Part shown: one piece after another, positions 49,813 through 60,819 of the stretch | Layout of the letters: the number at the start of each line of letters is the position of its first letter | Position numbering within the stretch: position 1 is the stretch's first letter | From: Paramoeba atlantica | Lineage: Eukaryota; Discosea | Direction: 5' to 3' | DNA: 64,000 bases | Assembly: GCA_977017575.1 (NCBI GenBank) | Contig: CDRNVI010000022.1 | Location: forward strand, 1-64,000 | Position numbers and translations under genes: made by a program | The notes under the pieces: model-generated | Databases searched by the model: none | The model's input: only the letters and a program-made list of their open reading frames with translations | What the model was told of the DNA's origin: nothing

Positions 49813-49989
49813 TGTGGGACTAGATCAGCTCCGACTTTGTCGTTAAATGAAAAAAAGGAACAAAAACAAAGGTCTTAACACAAACCCGTGGAGCGCATAT
49901 ATTATATACGCGCAGATTACTATCAAATGTTCACATTCTAATAAACTAATATCCCTTTCTTTTCTTAAGAAGTATTTGAGATGACAAGC
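49813..49989. other. junction between two convergent LINE 3' ends
   Basis: 177 bases between the stop of N1 and the stop of N3. No gene; probably their 3' untranslated remnants. No motif H copy is present. Confidence 0.45.
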
Positions 49990-51426
49990 TTAAAAACTTG
50001 TCTCAGTGTATTGGTCGTGAGCTAGAAACTGGCGGAGTTGAGCGTGGAGGATACTTCCTGCCTGTTCCTGGTGGAGTAGCGTAAATGTTTCCATTACGCT
50101 GTGTCTCTCTAGCCCGCAACGGTCCGCAATAGCCCACAGGAGATTTCGAGTGGCGTTGTGCATGGAACCGCAGGACAGAACAGGGATACATTCAAAGCAT
50201 TCCTTGTTTATCATGCCACTGTCAACATAGCGTACACGCTTGCGCTTTATCGCTTCGTTCATGAGGAATGTCGTATTGTGTTTGATATTCGAGGGAGCCA
50301 GTTCGTGAACTACTGTGAGGTCGTAGTATTTCTCTCCTGAAGCCCATTGAATTGCGAGGTCGGGGCCCGTGCGACGCAGAGTACTTCCAACACATGTCCT
50401 GGTATGTTCCGTTTTGTTTTCAGGGTGGATCGTGGCTGCGCACGCAGAGCACTCATAGTAACTGAACTGACGAGGTTCACGTTCACACGGCAAGCCAGCT
50501 CGGAGGCATAGCTCGTAAAGGTAGCGAACAAGGGCATGATGCTTCGTAGTTACATTGTGTCCTGCACATTTGACGCATCCAGGTATGTGGGTTAGCGCTT
50601 CCGAGGAGCTTAGGAGCTTTTTGCATCCCGGGCATAGCAACGAGTTTGGCAGTTGTGGGTGGCTTATTTTTAGTCGTGACATGATGTTTAGCGTGTAGAT
50701 GTGCGAAGGAATGATTTTGCGATTCCCGATAAGCCATTCATAGCTCCCTTTCTTGCTGCAAGCTTTAATCGTCGGAGCCCACTCCTTGTTTTTGAGAAAA
50801 TTTGTCTGGATTTCTGTGGCTCTTTTGGTCTCCGTCACCACCTCGTCCTCAGGTGTCTTATGTGATTCCTCCAACGTCCCTGCAGGTGCTGGCGGTTCCA
50901 TGCGTTGTGCCATCCGAGCTGAAAAGGTTTTTTGATGCTCAAAAACGGCATGTCGCGATGAAGTGTACGCAGCGTTCCGCAAGGGTTCTGTTGCTGGAAT
51001 ACCCAATCCACCTTTCTTTAAAGGTAGTCTTGCTATCATTTCTTGCTCTGGACTCAGAGGTCCCAACCACGATGTGACGACATTCTTGATCTCGTGGTCA
51101 AATTTTTGCGCTAGCTCAAGTGAGGCCTCTGGTTTATGTACCCGTACGTGATAACGGTGCCGAACGTTTACGCTGCGCGATAGCAAAAGCAGGGACGCGT
51201 TGTTGGCACCCATCTTTTTAAGACGTCTGAATATCGTATGGTGTTTTTCCAGCGTTCGGATTAATTCGGATCCTATGCGCTGTTCCTCCCCAACGAATGC
51301 ACCCAGTACTTTAATGACTTCGCTCTCTGTACGCACACCTTCTTCTTTGAGTGTTGATGGAATGGGGGCGTCGCTTTTCCCTTCAAACCAGATGCATTTT
51401 TCGTTATTGAGTTGAATTCCTTTAGT
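49990..51426 (-). pseudogene. LINE N3, RT end plus RLE, 5'-truncated
   Basis: About 475 native residues: GIQLNNEKCIWFEGK (end of the RT palm), VIKVLGAFVGEE, the HYRVRVHKPEASLELA-type thumb segment, zinc finger CPGCKKLL...HIPGC, second Cys pair YECSAC, and RLE RTGPDLAIQW, EKYYDLTVVHE, RKRVRY. It diverges strongly from N1 (different linker and end), so it is a second RLE-LINE family shared with N4 and N8. RT motifs A-C are missing upstream, where SIRE-F begins. Confidence 0.8.
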
Positions 51427-51785
51427 AATTTTTTCGCCATAGGAAAAAGGTAGTAAACTGTATTGAAATAAACTGTATCTCAATCATTTAATGTTTGGTT
51501 GTAATCTGATAGTGATCTTTGTTGCTATTACAATAGATTTCAAAATATCTGCATAATCATCGAGTATGATGCGCGCTGTCTAAACTAAAAACACCATGAA
51601 CTAACGACTGGGAAGTCTGCACACGGTGTGGGGAGGCGGGTGGGGAAAATTTTTAAACTATGAGTAGTGAAAAAAGGCCAATCTCAATCAATTGAATTTT
51701 TAAATTATGACTGTCTCCAAAATAACCTTCTATGTACATTTTCTCATTCGATACAATGGTCTTCAAAATTACTTTCGCATGCTTT
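51427..51785 (-). mobile_element. SIRE-F: short derivative of element F
   Basis: About 359 bp. 51427-51621 copies the 3' end of element F (51786-51980). 51645-51785 copies its 5' end (58196-58338). They are joined by GTGTGGGGAGGCGGGTGGGG, absent from F. It lies directly at the 3' end of F in the same orientation, the same order as B and SIRE-B. Confidence 0.8.
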
Positions 51786-51962
51786 CATAATTTTTTCGCC
51801 ATGGGAAAAAGGTAGTAAACTGTATTGAAATAAACTGTATCTCAATCATTTAATGTTTGGTTGTAATCTGATAGTGATCTTTGTTGCTATTACAATAGAT
51901 TTCAAAATATCTGCATAATCATCGAGTATGATGCGCGCTGTCTAAACTAAAAACACCATGAA

Positions 51963-52790
51963 CTAACGACTGGGAAGTCTGCACCCTCCCCGTCGCCAGT
52001 CTCCCTTGGACACAATAACCATACCGTCCTTTCGCCAAGTTCCGTAGCGGTTCCTGCTCCAAGGGTCAGCTAAGTTCGCATTCGTTTCAACATAGTGTGC
52101 CGCTATTTTTATTCCTCGGATGTTGATGAAATTTAAAATTCGAATAAGAACTGTGGATATATTATATGAATCCGACCACTGCTTTGCAATCGCGTATTTG
52201 ACACTCGTATTGTCCACACATAATCGAATGTTTTTCCAACGTGCCCAATGATCTTTAAAAGTAATCAAAGCCTTTTCAATGGCTGTAGCCTCTGCATAAT
52301 TGATTTCCATATCCGATTCCCAAGGTGCACCACCACCATAAACGGCTCCATCCGGACAAATGAGAACAGCACCCCATCCGTCTAGCGATGCATCAGTGAA
52401 CAGCACTGCCTCAGGTATATCAATTCTCCTAGGCTGATGTTGCCATTTGTTCAACCGAATTTCTTGTATCCATTTCTTAAGAAGATGGCAAACAGTTGGG
52501 GGCATGTTAATGTGATCCGTATCTCGAATTTTGCCCTTGTTCAGCTTGCTAACTTGTCGGCGGACAAATTTTATTGTCCAATAATACTTGGGTATCAAGA
52601 CTTGTAGAATTCCAGATGCGTACAATAGGCGTGCACATAGAGATTCCAATTGGTGCATTGGCATTACATCAGGAATGTCATGTGGAATTTTGTTCACGAA
52701 CAGTTCAGCGAGTCTGAAGCACTGAGTATCATGATCATAGCTTACACCCAAAAAGTCATACTTTGGGCCACAATATGACTCTTCTTCCCT
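51963..52790 (-). CDS. RT thumb and RNase H of element F
   Basis: Contains MGVSYDHDTQCFRLAELF, LESLCARLLYASGILQ (thumb), then RNase H: LFTDASLDGWGAVL, NYAEATAIEKALITF, LCVDNTSVKYA, and a tail ending NANLADPWSRNRY. It is equivalent to the element G region. LINE N8 separates it from the RT palm. Confidence 0.8.
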   Translation of the reverse strand, partial: REEESYCGPKYDFLGVSYDHDTQCFRLAELFVNKIPHDIPDVMPMHQLESLCARLLYASGILQVLIPKYYWTIKFVRRQVSKLNKGKIRDTDHINMPPTVCHLLKKWIQEIRLNKWQHQPRRIDIPEAVLFTDASLDGWGAVLICPDGAVYGGGAPWESDMEINYAEATAIEKALITFKDHWARWKNIRLCVDNTSVKYAIAKQWSDSYNISTVLIRILNFINIRGIKIAAHYVETNANLADPWSRNRYGTWRKDGMVIVSKGDWRRGGCRLPSR

Positions 52791-52794
52791 TCTT

Positions 52795-53300
52795 TTTGTT
52801 AAGTATATATGATTGTTCCGTGCTGTCTTTTTTTTTTTGCAGCAAGAAGGAAACTTCCTGTCTCTTCAGTTAATAACACACCCAGGTTTACATATGAGAT
52901 TAGATCAAAAAGGGGTTAATATTTCCACTTTTTCATTTATTAACTACGTTCGAAAAAGAACTTCTTCAAAAGGCAGACTCTTCGTCGCTGCGAGGGAATC
53001 TCCGAAGCTGAGAAAGCGCGATCGACCCGTTCAACTCTTGCAAGCGCAAGGCGAGATCATGTATTACGAACTCTCGTGATAAGCCGCACACATCAGCAAG
53101 CGAGTTAAGGAGAATCTTAGTGCCGCTATGAAGCGCTCCTCCAGAAAGCATGGGGATGCATTTAAATTGCTCAAACGGTATCAAACCTGTTTTGACGTAC
53201 GTGGCGTGTTTCCTTTTAATTGCATCTCGCATTAACTGCGCCCCGCTTCTGCCGGCATTCGATGGGGCAAATTCATGCAGGACTTCTTCTTCCTTGAAGG
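52795..53300 (-). mobile_element. LINE N8, 5'-truncated, inside element F
   Basis: About 500 bp flanked by CTTCTTCC(C)TT-type repeats. Native coding starts at HEFAPSNAG and continues RKHATYVKTGLIP, CIPMLSGGALHSG and the final helix LRLQELNGSIALSQLRRF to a stop near 52966. A 3' untranslated region of about 170 bp with a T-rich (minus A-rich) stretch follows. Closest to N4. Confidence 0.7.
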
Positions 53301-53606
53301 TAGCGTTTAATTTTTTTGCCCGAGTTTCCAACCAATTTTCATATAATTTGCATTGATGTTGAGCTCCAGTGTAACGTATTCCGTCGATATAGATATCTAT
53401 ATTGCCATTCTTCAGTGAACTTTCTGTCATGATAGAGTCTTTCGTATATTTCGGATCACCTGCTACCACTCCTGTTAAAATTTGCTGTATTTCAGGGGCG
53501 CAACAATGGCCCATCGGCATGCGAGTTAGTTGATATGTAGCGTCTCCATATCGAAAACGATAGAAACACTTAGAATGTTGTGGTAACGCAACCTGATAAA
53601 AACTTG
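53301..53606 (-). CDS. RT palm part of element F (motifs B and C)
   Basis: Contains FRYGDATYQLTRMPMGHCCA (motif B) and DIYIDGIRYTG (motif C, YIDG), then the LYENWLETRAKKL helix. Bounded by LINE N8 on one side and the DNA transposon on the other. Confidence 0.75.
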
Positions 53607-54040
53607 GGTACGTCTCTACTTCGTTGAATATTCAACGAACCGCCGGCGGTTCGTTGAACGAATCAACGAAGCGATGGCGCTTCGTTGAATATTCAACGAA
53701 CGGGATTTTAATTTTTTTTCGATCGAGCATTCGATTTTTTTAACATTTTAAATTGTCTTAACGGAGCAACAAAGGTAGCGCATGGTACTAGAAACTCTTT
53801 TTCGGCAAGTCGATCTCATGTAGATTTCTGTTGTTGTAGTTTAACCCGTTTGGAGATTCCTGTGATATTCCTGTGAGATTCCTGTGATATTTCTGTGAGA
53901 TTCCTGTATCACTGTTGTTCATTCAAAATAGGATCCGCAAAAGAAAAAGGTCCTGTTTTCTACACATCAATATTAAAAAATAGTCCAGAATCCTGCGGAA
54001 ACCACCCAACCAACCAGAATCCTGCGGAAGTGGCAGACAT

Positions 54041-54185
54041 AGGTTCTCAGTGCGCGACCCGCGCGCTGGAGCGCGCGGGCCGCCAAAAAATATAATTATG
54101 TCCCAGGGCTACGCTCACAGTTGGGCCTTGCTCGCAGACGGGGGCTTTTGCCTCCAGAAGTGGGCTTCGCTCAACGTTGGGCCTT
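54041..54185 (+). repeat. GCG-rich repeat, direct copy 1
   Basis: Contains the palindrome GCGCGCTGGAGCGCGC and CTTGCTCGCAGACGGGGG. The same block is at 54962-55100 (direct) and 42355-42475 (inverted), with fragments at 33395 and 43120. Non-coding. Confidence 0.85.
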
Positions 54186-54219
54186 GCCTCTCGACAATCC
54201 TGCGGAAGTGGCAGACATA

Positions 54220-54960
54220 AAGGGGTGTAAATTTGGATGTGGGGGGGGTCTAAAATTTGTAAAACTTGGCCAATTTTGGAAAATAATAGCGCATTCGAGA
54301 GCCCTCGAACAGGGCTCATGAACGTGCATGTACGGCATCTGCGTTAATTAGATTTTCAAGTGCACATAAAAAAACTCATTTTTTTGGGAGACAAATTCTT
54401 GCATTTTTCACAGGTTTTCTGATTTCTCCCCTGATTCATGCAACAAAGACGGGTTTGTGGGCGATCGCCCGAATACAAAGACTACGAAAGGGCTTATTCT
54501 TCGCCTGGGCACGTAAAAGCAAGCTGGTGCATGGTTCTTGTTGCCGATTACGAAACAACACAATCTTTTTCGCTCTAAAAATTTATTTTCCATAGTGGGC
54601 GACTTCAAAAATGGTTGAGCCCCTCGGAATCGCGCAGATTTGATCATTGCGATCGAAGCAGCGTTTCAAGGCCCCTGAAAATGCCATTCAGAGCTTTCGA
54701 AAGCGATGCCGTATTGTAATTGAGATAAAACGACGATAATGGCAATTAATAATTTTTTTTTTTATATTTGCTATTGCTTTAGAAAGTTGCAAATAGCATT
54801 TGGGGGTTCTTTGTCTTGGGGGTAATACCCCCTTGTGCCTAGTTCGGTCATGTTACGTTCATGAGCCCTGTTCGAGAGCTCTCGAATGCGCTATTATTTT
54901 CCGAAATTGGCCAATTTTTATAAATTTTAGACCCCCCCCACATCCAAATTTACACCCCTG
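54220..54960. mobile_element. Tc1/mariner-like non-autonomous element, 741 bp
   Basis: Inverted repeats of about 100 bp, best seen at the right end (complement of CAGGGGTGTAAATTTGG), with TA on both sides (54218-54219, 54961-54962). They share GGAAAATAATAGCGCATTCG with the 1213-1952 element and the length is almost the same. No transposase motif found. Confidence 0.75.
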
Positions 54961-54961
54961 T

Positions 54962-55100
54962 AGGTCCTCAGTGCGCGACCCGCGCGCTGGAGCGCGCGGG
55001 CCGCCAAAAAATATAATTATGTCCCAGGGCTACGCTCACAGTTGGGCCTTGCTCGCAGACGGGGGCTTTTGCCTCCAGAAGTGGTCTTCACTCACAGTTG
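54962..55100 (+). repeat. GCG-rich repeat, direct copy 2
   Basis: About 98% identical by eye to 54041-54185. The two copies bracket the 741-bp TA element. Confidence 0.85.
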
Positions 55101-55286
55101 GGCCTTGCTCGTAGACGGGGGTTTTGCCTCAAGAAGTGGGCTTCGCTGGCAGAATCCCAGAAAAGTTCAGTGAAAAAAAATAAAAAATCGGTTCGTTGAA
55201 TCGTTCAACGAACCGACGGCGCTTCGCTGAATATTCAACGAACCGACGGCGCTTCGTTGAATATTCAACGAAGTAGAGACATAGCC

Positions 55287-55870
55287 AAAAACTTGATTTT
55301 AAATCTCTCTTTACTGCACATGGTGAACGAACACTTTCAGCGTATGATCCCGGTTGATCTATTGGAACGTGGGATACGTAAGTATTTTGCAAAATAGCGT
55401 TTTGATGCTTGGGCCAACATATAAAACGGCGTCTTTTTACTCCGTTCCTCTCTTCGACCACGGTAGATGGTAATACCTTGCCTTTCGTAGGATTGCTTCG
55501 TAACTCTTCATAACTGACACGCTCGATGATGCCATTTTCAGATAGCTGCTTAATATCTGTATGCGATAAGGATCCGTTGGAGCGAGGTAGAATTCCAATA
55601 TTATTCAAAATAGGGAAATGTGGCATCGTTATGTTTTTCCATACGTCTGTAAACCTTGTTCCCACTTCAGGCTTCATATGTTGTATTGCCGTTGAAAGGT
55701 CAATTGGTTGCACTTTGGGGGCGTGTAACGGGATGTTGAATTGTTCTGGAGTAGCCATACTAGATTTCCGAATTGTGCGTGTCCAGATAACTTTTTTCCT
55801 AGGCGCAACGTCTTTCTGCTGTGTATCCCAATACGACATTAAGTTCTTCTTGCTGTTTAAAGGAAACGTG
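55287..55870 (-). CDS. RT N-terminal part of element F (fingers, motif A)
   Basis: Contains IKQLSENGIIERVSYEELRS, RRRFICWPKHQNAILQN (fingers) and KRDLKSSF of motif A, where the DNA transposon interrupts. The frame is open upstream through the whole YR gene to 56907. Confidence 0.75.
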
Positions 55871-55877
55871 TCACCCA

Positions 55878-56864
55878 TTATGTTCCTAAGGCGCGTGCCG
55901 TCGTTTCCGATCTTCCGGAGTATCGGAGTAGAGTGGTTACGTTCTTGTGGTTTGCGAGGTTCATTACTTCTTCCAATGTTAGTTTCTTCAGTGCCACTTG
56001 TTTCATCAGGGAGTGCACGGCTCCGTGCTTCATCGAATGTGAGGAATACCCCGGACCCAGATGCTTTCTGAGAAAACTCGCTACCTTTTGAGTGCTTGCC
56101 TGAGAGATTTTTTGATTGGGTTTCAATTTGCGAAGATGGGTGTATATCAGATGGGTATACGCACCTTCGATTACCACAAAACAATCTGGGCGAAAAGGTT
56201 GCATCTTTGTAGTTTTTGTTTTGTTTCCCATATGTAGAACAATGCTTGTAGGGTTCAGGTGAATTACATCCTTTCTTTGTAACTTGCAAATATCGCCTAT
56301 TCGGGAGGCTGTCTTGTACGCCAACAGAACAGCTATGAACATGTCTGTGGGCATCAGTCGGCTCAACTCGTTTATGTGATATTTGTTTACAGGTTTCGCT
56401 TGATGAGTCGGAATAGTGGCTCCCGTGCGTAAAAGAGTGTTGCAATACATCCTTATAAGTTCGAAATTTTGTCCGGAGGCTTTCAGAAGGGCTTGCAAGT
56501 GCTTCCCGTATGTTAGCTTTGTCTGGTTTGTTACTGTCATTTGATTGAGAAATTCGATTGCTCCATCGCTGCAAAACTGAAATCTTTTCTCTTCCATTCG
56601 TCTTAAAAGGCGGGCTCTTGTTTTCCATGTGTTGACACTCCACATTTTCCGAAGGCAATTTCTGGTTATTGGCTGGATTATTCCTAAGAAATTCATTACA
56701 TAATCTTCCTCCCTGATGTCGGAATTCTTCTTTTGTTGGCAGTTTATCTTGTTCTGACTTGTCACACTCTTTGTTTGGGGCAGATTTACTGATTTTGAAT
56801 TTTGTTTTGTAATTTTTAGTTCCATCAAATTTTTCGTTCTGTATTCCCTTTTTGAAAGTATCAT
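55878..56864 (-). CDS. tyrosine recombinase of element F
   Basis: 328 codons: N-terminal domain with WSVNTWKTRARLLRRM and NQTKLTYGKHL; catalytic domain with Arg in AYKTASRIGDICKL, Lys in VLHMGNKTKTTK, His in YSSHSMKHGAVHSLM, LANHKN and Tyr in LLRYSG. The His box reads HSMKH. In +1 phase relative to the overlapping RT frame and in phase with gag. Confidence 0.85.
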   Translation of the reverse strand: MILSKREYRTKNLMELKITKQNSKSVNLPQTKSVTSQNKINCQQKKNSDIREEDYVMNFLGIIQPITRNCLRKMWSVNTWKTRARLLRRMEEKRFQFCSDGAIEFLNQMTVTNQTKLTYGKHLQALLKASGQNFELIRMYCNTLLRTGATIPTHQAKPVNKYHINELSRLMPTDMFIAVLLAYKTASRIGDICKLQRKDVIHLNPTSIVLHMGNKTKTTKMQPFRPDCFVVIEGAYTHLIYTHLRKLKPNQKISQASTQKVASFLRKHLGPGYSSHSMKHGAVHSLMKQVALKKLTLEEVMNLANHKNVTTLLRYSGRSETTARALGT

Positions 56865-56903
56865 GTTCGACTGACTTTTTGCACGGGGGCAGACTCCTGT
56901 GAG

Positions 56904-58196
56904 TCAATTGCTCCGGCCAGTGGACCCCCGTCCGTAGAAAACCGGGTTTAAGCCCCCCCGATTTACTGCCCTGAAATTCCGTGAATAAGGCCGTTGAATG
57001 TCCCTACCATAGTGATTTTTTTGATTAGTTTCGGTTTGTGAATATGTTGCGGAAACATTCTGTTGTCCTGATCGGTATCCCCGCATTGGCGTGAAACCTC
57101 GTCCTCTGCCCCGGTTATAATTTACGCTTGTATTGATCAAATTCCCCAAGACGTCATCTGAATTTCGGTGGGCATTATAATGAGATTGCACATAACTAGT
57201 ATCGGAGCCCTTTAATGACCCCAGTTTAATGCGTAAACGATCAAGTGTCAACTGTCCAACTTCAAAATGTTTTTCTGAATCTTCAGCTTCATTCTGGCGA
57301 TCTGCTGTTGCTCGCATCCATTGTTTTAATAATTCCCACAGAAATTTCAATTCTTCATTCAGATAAATTGGCATTTGCAATGCTTCTTTCAGCCGATTTT
57401 CCAAAATATCTAGAGAGAACGGTTCACCAGAGTTTAGTATTCCAGACCAGGTTCGTACTTTCTGCCATTTAAATGAACTCTCTTCGAATTGACCACGAAG
57501 TTCGGATCCTGAGATATCTGAAGTTTCCTCATCTTTCGGAACCTTAGATACGATCTTAATATTGTTGTACATGACACCTTCCTCAGGTAAAGCGTACAGG
57601 CCCTGGCCATAGTCGACTTGTAAAAAGGGTTTTCCATTTTCATCAATTCCGGGATAGGCTATTCCTTTCCACACTTGCAAAGCACTTGGACCTAATTCTT
57701 CATAGTACCACGAAACATCCAGCTCGACGGTGTACTTGTCTAGAAGAGAAGTAACTTTGCAAATAACTTTTTTCAACTCGTCGGGGCTCATACAATGATT
57801 CGGGTTCACTTGTTCGTGGTGGCGCACTTCACTAGTACCCGCATCAGAGGTTCCTATGCTTGACCCTTTTTGATTCTGACGGTCGTTCAACCTTTGGGTC
57901 ACTTCCATCGTCATGGAGCGCAATATCTTCATTTCATTCCGTACTTCCGCATCACGTTTTCCAAACTCTTTTTGGAGATTTTCTTGCGCAGTTGAAACTT
58001 TCTTTACGTCCGTACGAAATTCGGAAATCTGCTGTAATATTATCTGTAAAGTTTGATTAATGTTCGAATCTTCCCCCGTACCCACAGTAACGCTATCTCC
58101 ACCACAAGGCTGAACCATAACAGGTTCTTCAGAGAGCGAGCCCGACTCAGGTGCAGCTTGAGACGAATCCGCCAGTTGAGAACGTGTTGAAACCAT
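56904..58196 (-). CDS. gag-like protein of element F
   Basis: 430 codons, from MVSTRSQLADSSQAAPESG. Coiled coil at about 45-105 (INQTLQIILQQISEFRTDV and following). Small domain about 150-220: VELDVSWYYEEL, QVWKGIAYPG, LQVDYGQGLYALPEEG. Helical region with KVRTWS, DILENRLKEAL, LGSLKGSDTSYVQSHY. An RG-rich tail (YNRGRGRGFTPMRGYRSG) in place of a zinc knuckle. Presumed RNA-binding structural protein of the element. Confidence 0.8.
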   Translation of the reverse strand: MVSTRSQLADSSQAAPESGSLSEEPVMVQPCGGDSVTVGTGEDSNINQTLQIILQQISEFRTDVKKVSTAQENLQKEFGKRDAEVRNEMKILRSMTMEVTQRLNDRQNQKGSSIGTSDAGTSEVRHHEQVNPNHCMSPDELKKVICKVTSLLDKYTVELDVSWYYEELGPSALQVWKGIAYPGIDENGKPFLQVDYGQGLYALPEEGVMYNNIKIVSKVPKDEETSDISGSELRGQFEESSFKWQKVRTWSGILNSGEPFSLDILENRLKEALQMPIYLNEELKFLWELLKQWMRATADRQNEAEDSEKHFEVGQLTLDRLRIKLGSLKGSDTSYVQSHYNAHRNSDDVLGNLINTSVNYNRGRGRGFTPMRGYRSGQQNVSATYSQTETNQKNHYGRDIQRPYSRNFRAVNRGGLNPVFYGRGSTGRSN

Positions 58197-58338
58197 AAAA
58201 TTTTTAAACTATGAGTAGTGAAAAAAGGCCAATCTCAATCAATTGAATTTTTAAATTAAGACTGTCTCCAAAATAACCTTCTATGTACATTTTCTCATTC
58301 GATACAATGGTCTTCAAAATTACTTTCGCATGTTTCAG

Positions 58339-59248
58339 ATCCAAGCGAATCAGAACCAAAAGCGAACACGCCAACCTGACAAACGATACATCCAAGCGAA
58401 TGGCCATGAAAGCGATCCGAGCCGAGCAAAAACGCACTGCTACCGAGCTCAAAAAGGATAAACGCCTCAGCGAACTGATGGAACGAGGATCATCATCTTT
58501 TCAACATCTACATTCAACCAGCAATTACATAAATCCATATCTCTTCCGATTTTGTATAATGATGCGCCTAGGAATCGTGCCCAACAATATGCCAAAAACA
58601 GTCGTGTGCCCAGGATGCCTGTCAGAACATACGTCCGACACGATATTTCAACATATACCTGGATGCACGCAATGCTGTGGAATCAATGCGACAAAGAAAC
58701 ACACAAGATTAGTTCGTTTCTTAGGAGAACTGTGTGCCAAAGCAGGGTTAGCTCACGTTGTAGAGCCAAGAGTACATTCATCATTCTTCTGCACTAAATG
58801 TAAGGCAACAGTCTCTGACGAGCTCTCCGAAAATCACCCATGCAGAGCCAGGCGCATACGCTCCGGTCCCGACCTAGGCATTATGTGGTCTCATGCAGGA
58901 GAAATTCTCTACGACGTCACCGTTGTTCACAGTTGTGCCCCTAGCTACACCAAGTCCTCCACAGAACAGTTAATGCAGAATGCTCTTGACCGTAAACACA
59001 AGAAATACGTCCTGCAAGGAGGAATTCCAGAAGAAAGTTTCAGCTGCCTGGCAATGACCGAATTAGGGCAGCTACACAAAAACACGAAAACCCTTTTGTC
59101 TCTATTGGCCCAACGATCACAACAAGACGTTAAAGTCGTGAAAGAAGCCTTCCAGCTCGAGATTGAGAAGATGAATTCATATACCATTGCAACGCAACTT
59201 CGAAAGTACGTTCCATCAGCACAATGGCTTGGCGGACTAAATCATTGA
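58339..59248 (+). pseudogene. LINE N2, zinc finger plus RLE, 5'-truncated
   Basis: About 300 native residues, over 80% identical by eye to N1: NDTSKRMAMKAIRAEQKR, zinc finger CPGCLSEH...HIPGC, FFCTKCKATVSDEL, RLE RSGPDLGIMW, GEILYDVTVVH, RKHKKYV, ending QWLGGLNH with a stop. It shows the likely native end of the N1 family. The first 17 or so codons of the frame belong to element F's leader. Confidence 0.8.
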
Positions 59249-59262
59249 TCGACTCTAGTACC

Positions 59263-59303
<41 letters not shown>

Positions 59304-59788
59304 TCCGCAAGTGGTCGCAGCAATGCTCTACTTGTTATTATTATTCTCATTTTATCCTAACACAAAGCTCGCTGCGACAACACTACCCACGCGACTCCAT
59401 CCACTTTTCCTTCTCGTACCGCCTCTCTTCAACCCTGATTTCAACTCCTGATTGAAAATATGCTTTGCGAATTCCTCAAATTAAATTAAATATAATTTCA
59501 TTAAAATTTTTGCCTATTGAAAATTACAATGCATTAGGAACAATCATACACATGCCCATTTGACTAATCAAATAAATTGATTGATCTCACAGTAGTCAAC
59601 GAACTTGAATTTGAGATTTTGATTCACTTTTTATAAAGAACACACTTTTTATAAAGAACACACTTTTATAAAGAACACACTTTTTATAAAGTAAGATCAA
59701 CCTTTTTGTATGAGTACTCATCGAAGGTGTTTTTGACCATTGCTAGATGTGACTTTCAAAGACACCGAATCATCAAGTCGTAACAGAA
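59249..59788. repeat. microsatellite and 21-bp tandem repeat; no gene
   Basis: (TA)n at about 59268-59300, probably in the LINE N2 3' region. Four copies of CTTTTTATAAAGAACACA(C) lie at 59627-59695, each able to pair internally (TTTATAAA). A single ACTCATCGAAGGTG near 59713 matches the TTCGATGA transposon family. No coding sequence supported. Confidence 0.6.
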
Positions 59789-60068
59789 ATGCTGGAAACT
59801 ATCAATCCACAACTGCATTTTCCGCAAACATTTGATGCTATTCTAGGAACGATGAAATCAGCCAAGACGGGAAATATGTGCGTGGTTGCATGGAGCTTTC
59901 AGAACCAAACTTCGCTAAATGTATCCGAAGGCACAGTCATTGGAGTACGATCCCGTGGAGGATGCAAGAAAAGCACGCTGCAGTACATTGGCATTGCTGG
60001 ACACAAGCAGGGACACACGTTTCAAGGTTTCTTACCGCCACAAGCAAATGTTAGAGTCTACATGATAC
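59789..60068 (+). pseudogene. LINE ORF N-terminal domain fragment
   Basis: About 93 codons: LHFPQTFDAILGTMKSA, CVVAWSFQNQTSLNVSEGTV, RSRGGCKKSTLQYIG, GFLPPQANVRVYMIRW. It aligns along its whole length with 34302-35063. It is cut by a T-rich stretch before the next LINE start at 60130. Confidence 0.6.
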
Positions 60069-60129
60069 GATGGAATTCTTTTTTTTTTACGATTGGGATT
60101 CTTTTTTTTACATTCTTACTCCCCCCCTT

Positions 60130-60489
60130 ATGGGCATGTTCACCCGCAGTCGGGCGAAGGACACTGGAGTAGCTCCGGTGATCCAACCGCTGCCACCAAC
60201 GCGTCGAAGGAAGAAAACCCCTGATGAGCGGCCGCCGACACCCGAATCGACGCCATCGCCGCCCGAACCTCCGCCGCAAGCGACGCTGACACGATCGCCA
60301 CCGGTACCTTCGCCAACGGCACCATTGTCATCGGAGAATCATACGCAGCCACCGGCGCCGCCATTCACCGAGTCGCCTCAACGATCTTCACCTCCACTGC
60401 CCACACCCCTGTCGCCGCCTTCCCAGACGAGTCCAACACAACCGAAGAGTGACAGTAAAAAAGGTGATTGTTTGATCAAAATTAAGAGT
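60130..60489 (+). pseudogene. LINE ORF start, proline-rich, interrupted
   Basis: Begins MGMFTRSRAKDTGVAPVIQP, then a long Pro/Ser/Thr-rich low-complexity stretch and KSDSKKGDCLIKIK. The same MGxFTRSxAK start lies 23 nt after a full SL at 42614, which identifies this as the authentic amino end of one LINE family. It is cut at 60490 by the terminus of a VIPER-like element. Confidence 0.6.
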
Positions 60490-60689
60490 GAAATCCACGG
60501 CGAGGGCATCCGGACATTAGCATAATCAAATGACGAATATGATAAAGTAAAGAAGTACTGTAAGTTGCATTAATAATTATAAATTTACACAAATCCTAAA
60601 TTTATAATTATTAAGGGTTTATAATTCTTTCATAGTGTTTTTATAATTATAAATTGGTTTTAAGCTTTTTGTTTTACTCGCATGTCCCA
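60490..60689 (-). mobile_element. VIPER-like 3' terminus (element D), partial
   Basis: GAAATCCACGGCGAGGGCAT at 60490 matches the 3' ends of element C (GAAATCCGCAGCGAGGCGTC) and of SIRE-D (complement CCTCGGCGTGGATTTC). An AT-rich stretch with TAATTATAAATTTA inverted repeats follows. No coding part is present; the extent is uncertain. Confidence 0.5.
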
Positions 60690-60819
60690 GATTCAATGAC
60701 TCTGGTGCGTACTTCGCGGGGTATTGATTTCATAGGAAACGAACCTTAGGACTAAAACTTTTAATTTACTATACAATGAAATCAATACCCCGCGAAGTAC
60801 GCACCAGAGTCATTGAATC
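60690..60819. repeat. 44-bp perfect inverted repeat
   Basis: GATTCAATGACTCTGGTGCG and following (60690-60733) is the exact complement of 60776-60819, with a 42-bp spacer. The right arm is the first 15 codons of a Tc1 transposase frame. Confidence 0.85.

Larger units (their letters stand above)
53607..55286. mobile_element. DNA transposon with 9-bp duplication, TTCGTTGAA ends
   Basis: 1,680 bp flanked by AAAAACTTG (53598-53606, 55287-55295). The ends share GTCTCTACTTCGTTGAAT, then TTCGTTGAATATTCAACGAA palindromes are repeated two or three times at each end. Inside are two direct copies of a 140-bp GCG-rich repeat flanking a 741-bp TA element. No transposase. It is clearly related in design to 42180-43492. 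Confidence 0.7.
51786..58338 (-). mobile_element. VIPER-like YR retroelement F with two insertions
   Basis: Minus strand, from a leader of about 140 bp (58338-58197) through gag, YR, RT and RNase H to the 3' leader at 51786. Interrupted by LINE N8 (52795-53300) and by a DNA transposon (53607-55286) that duplicated AAAAACTTG. The coding parts are otherwise long. A fossil with two insertions; about no other large break seen. Confidence 0.85.
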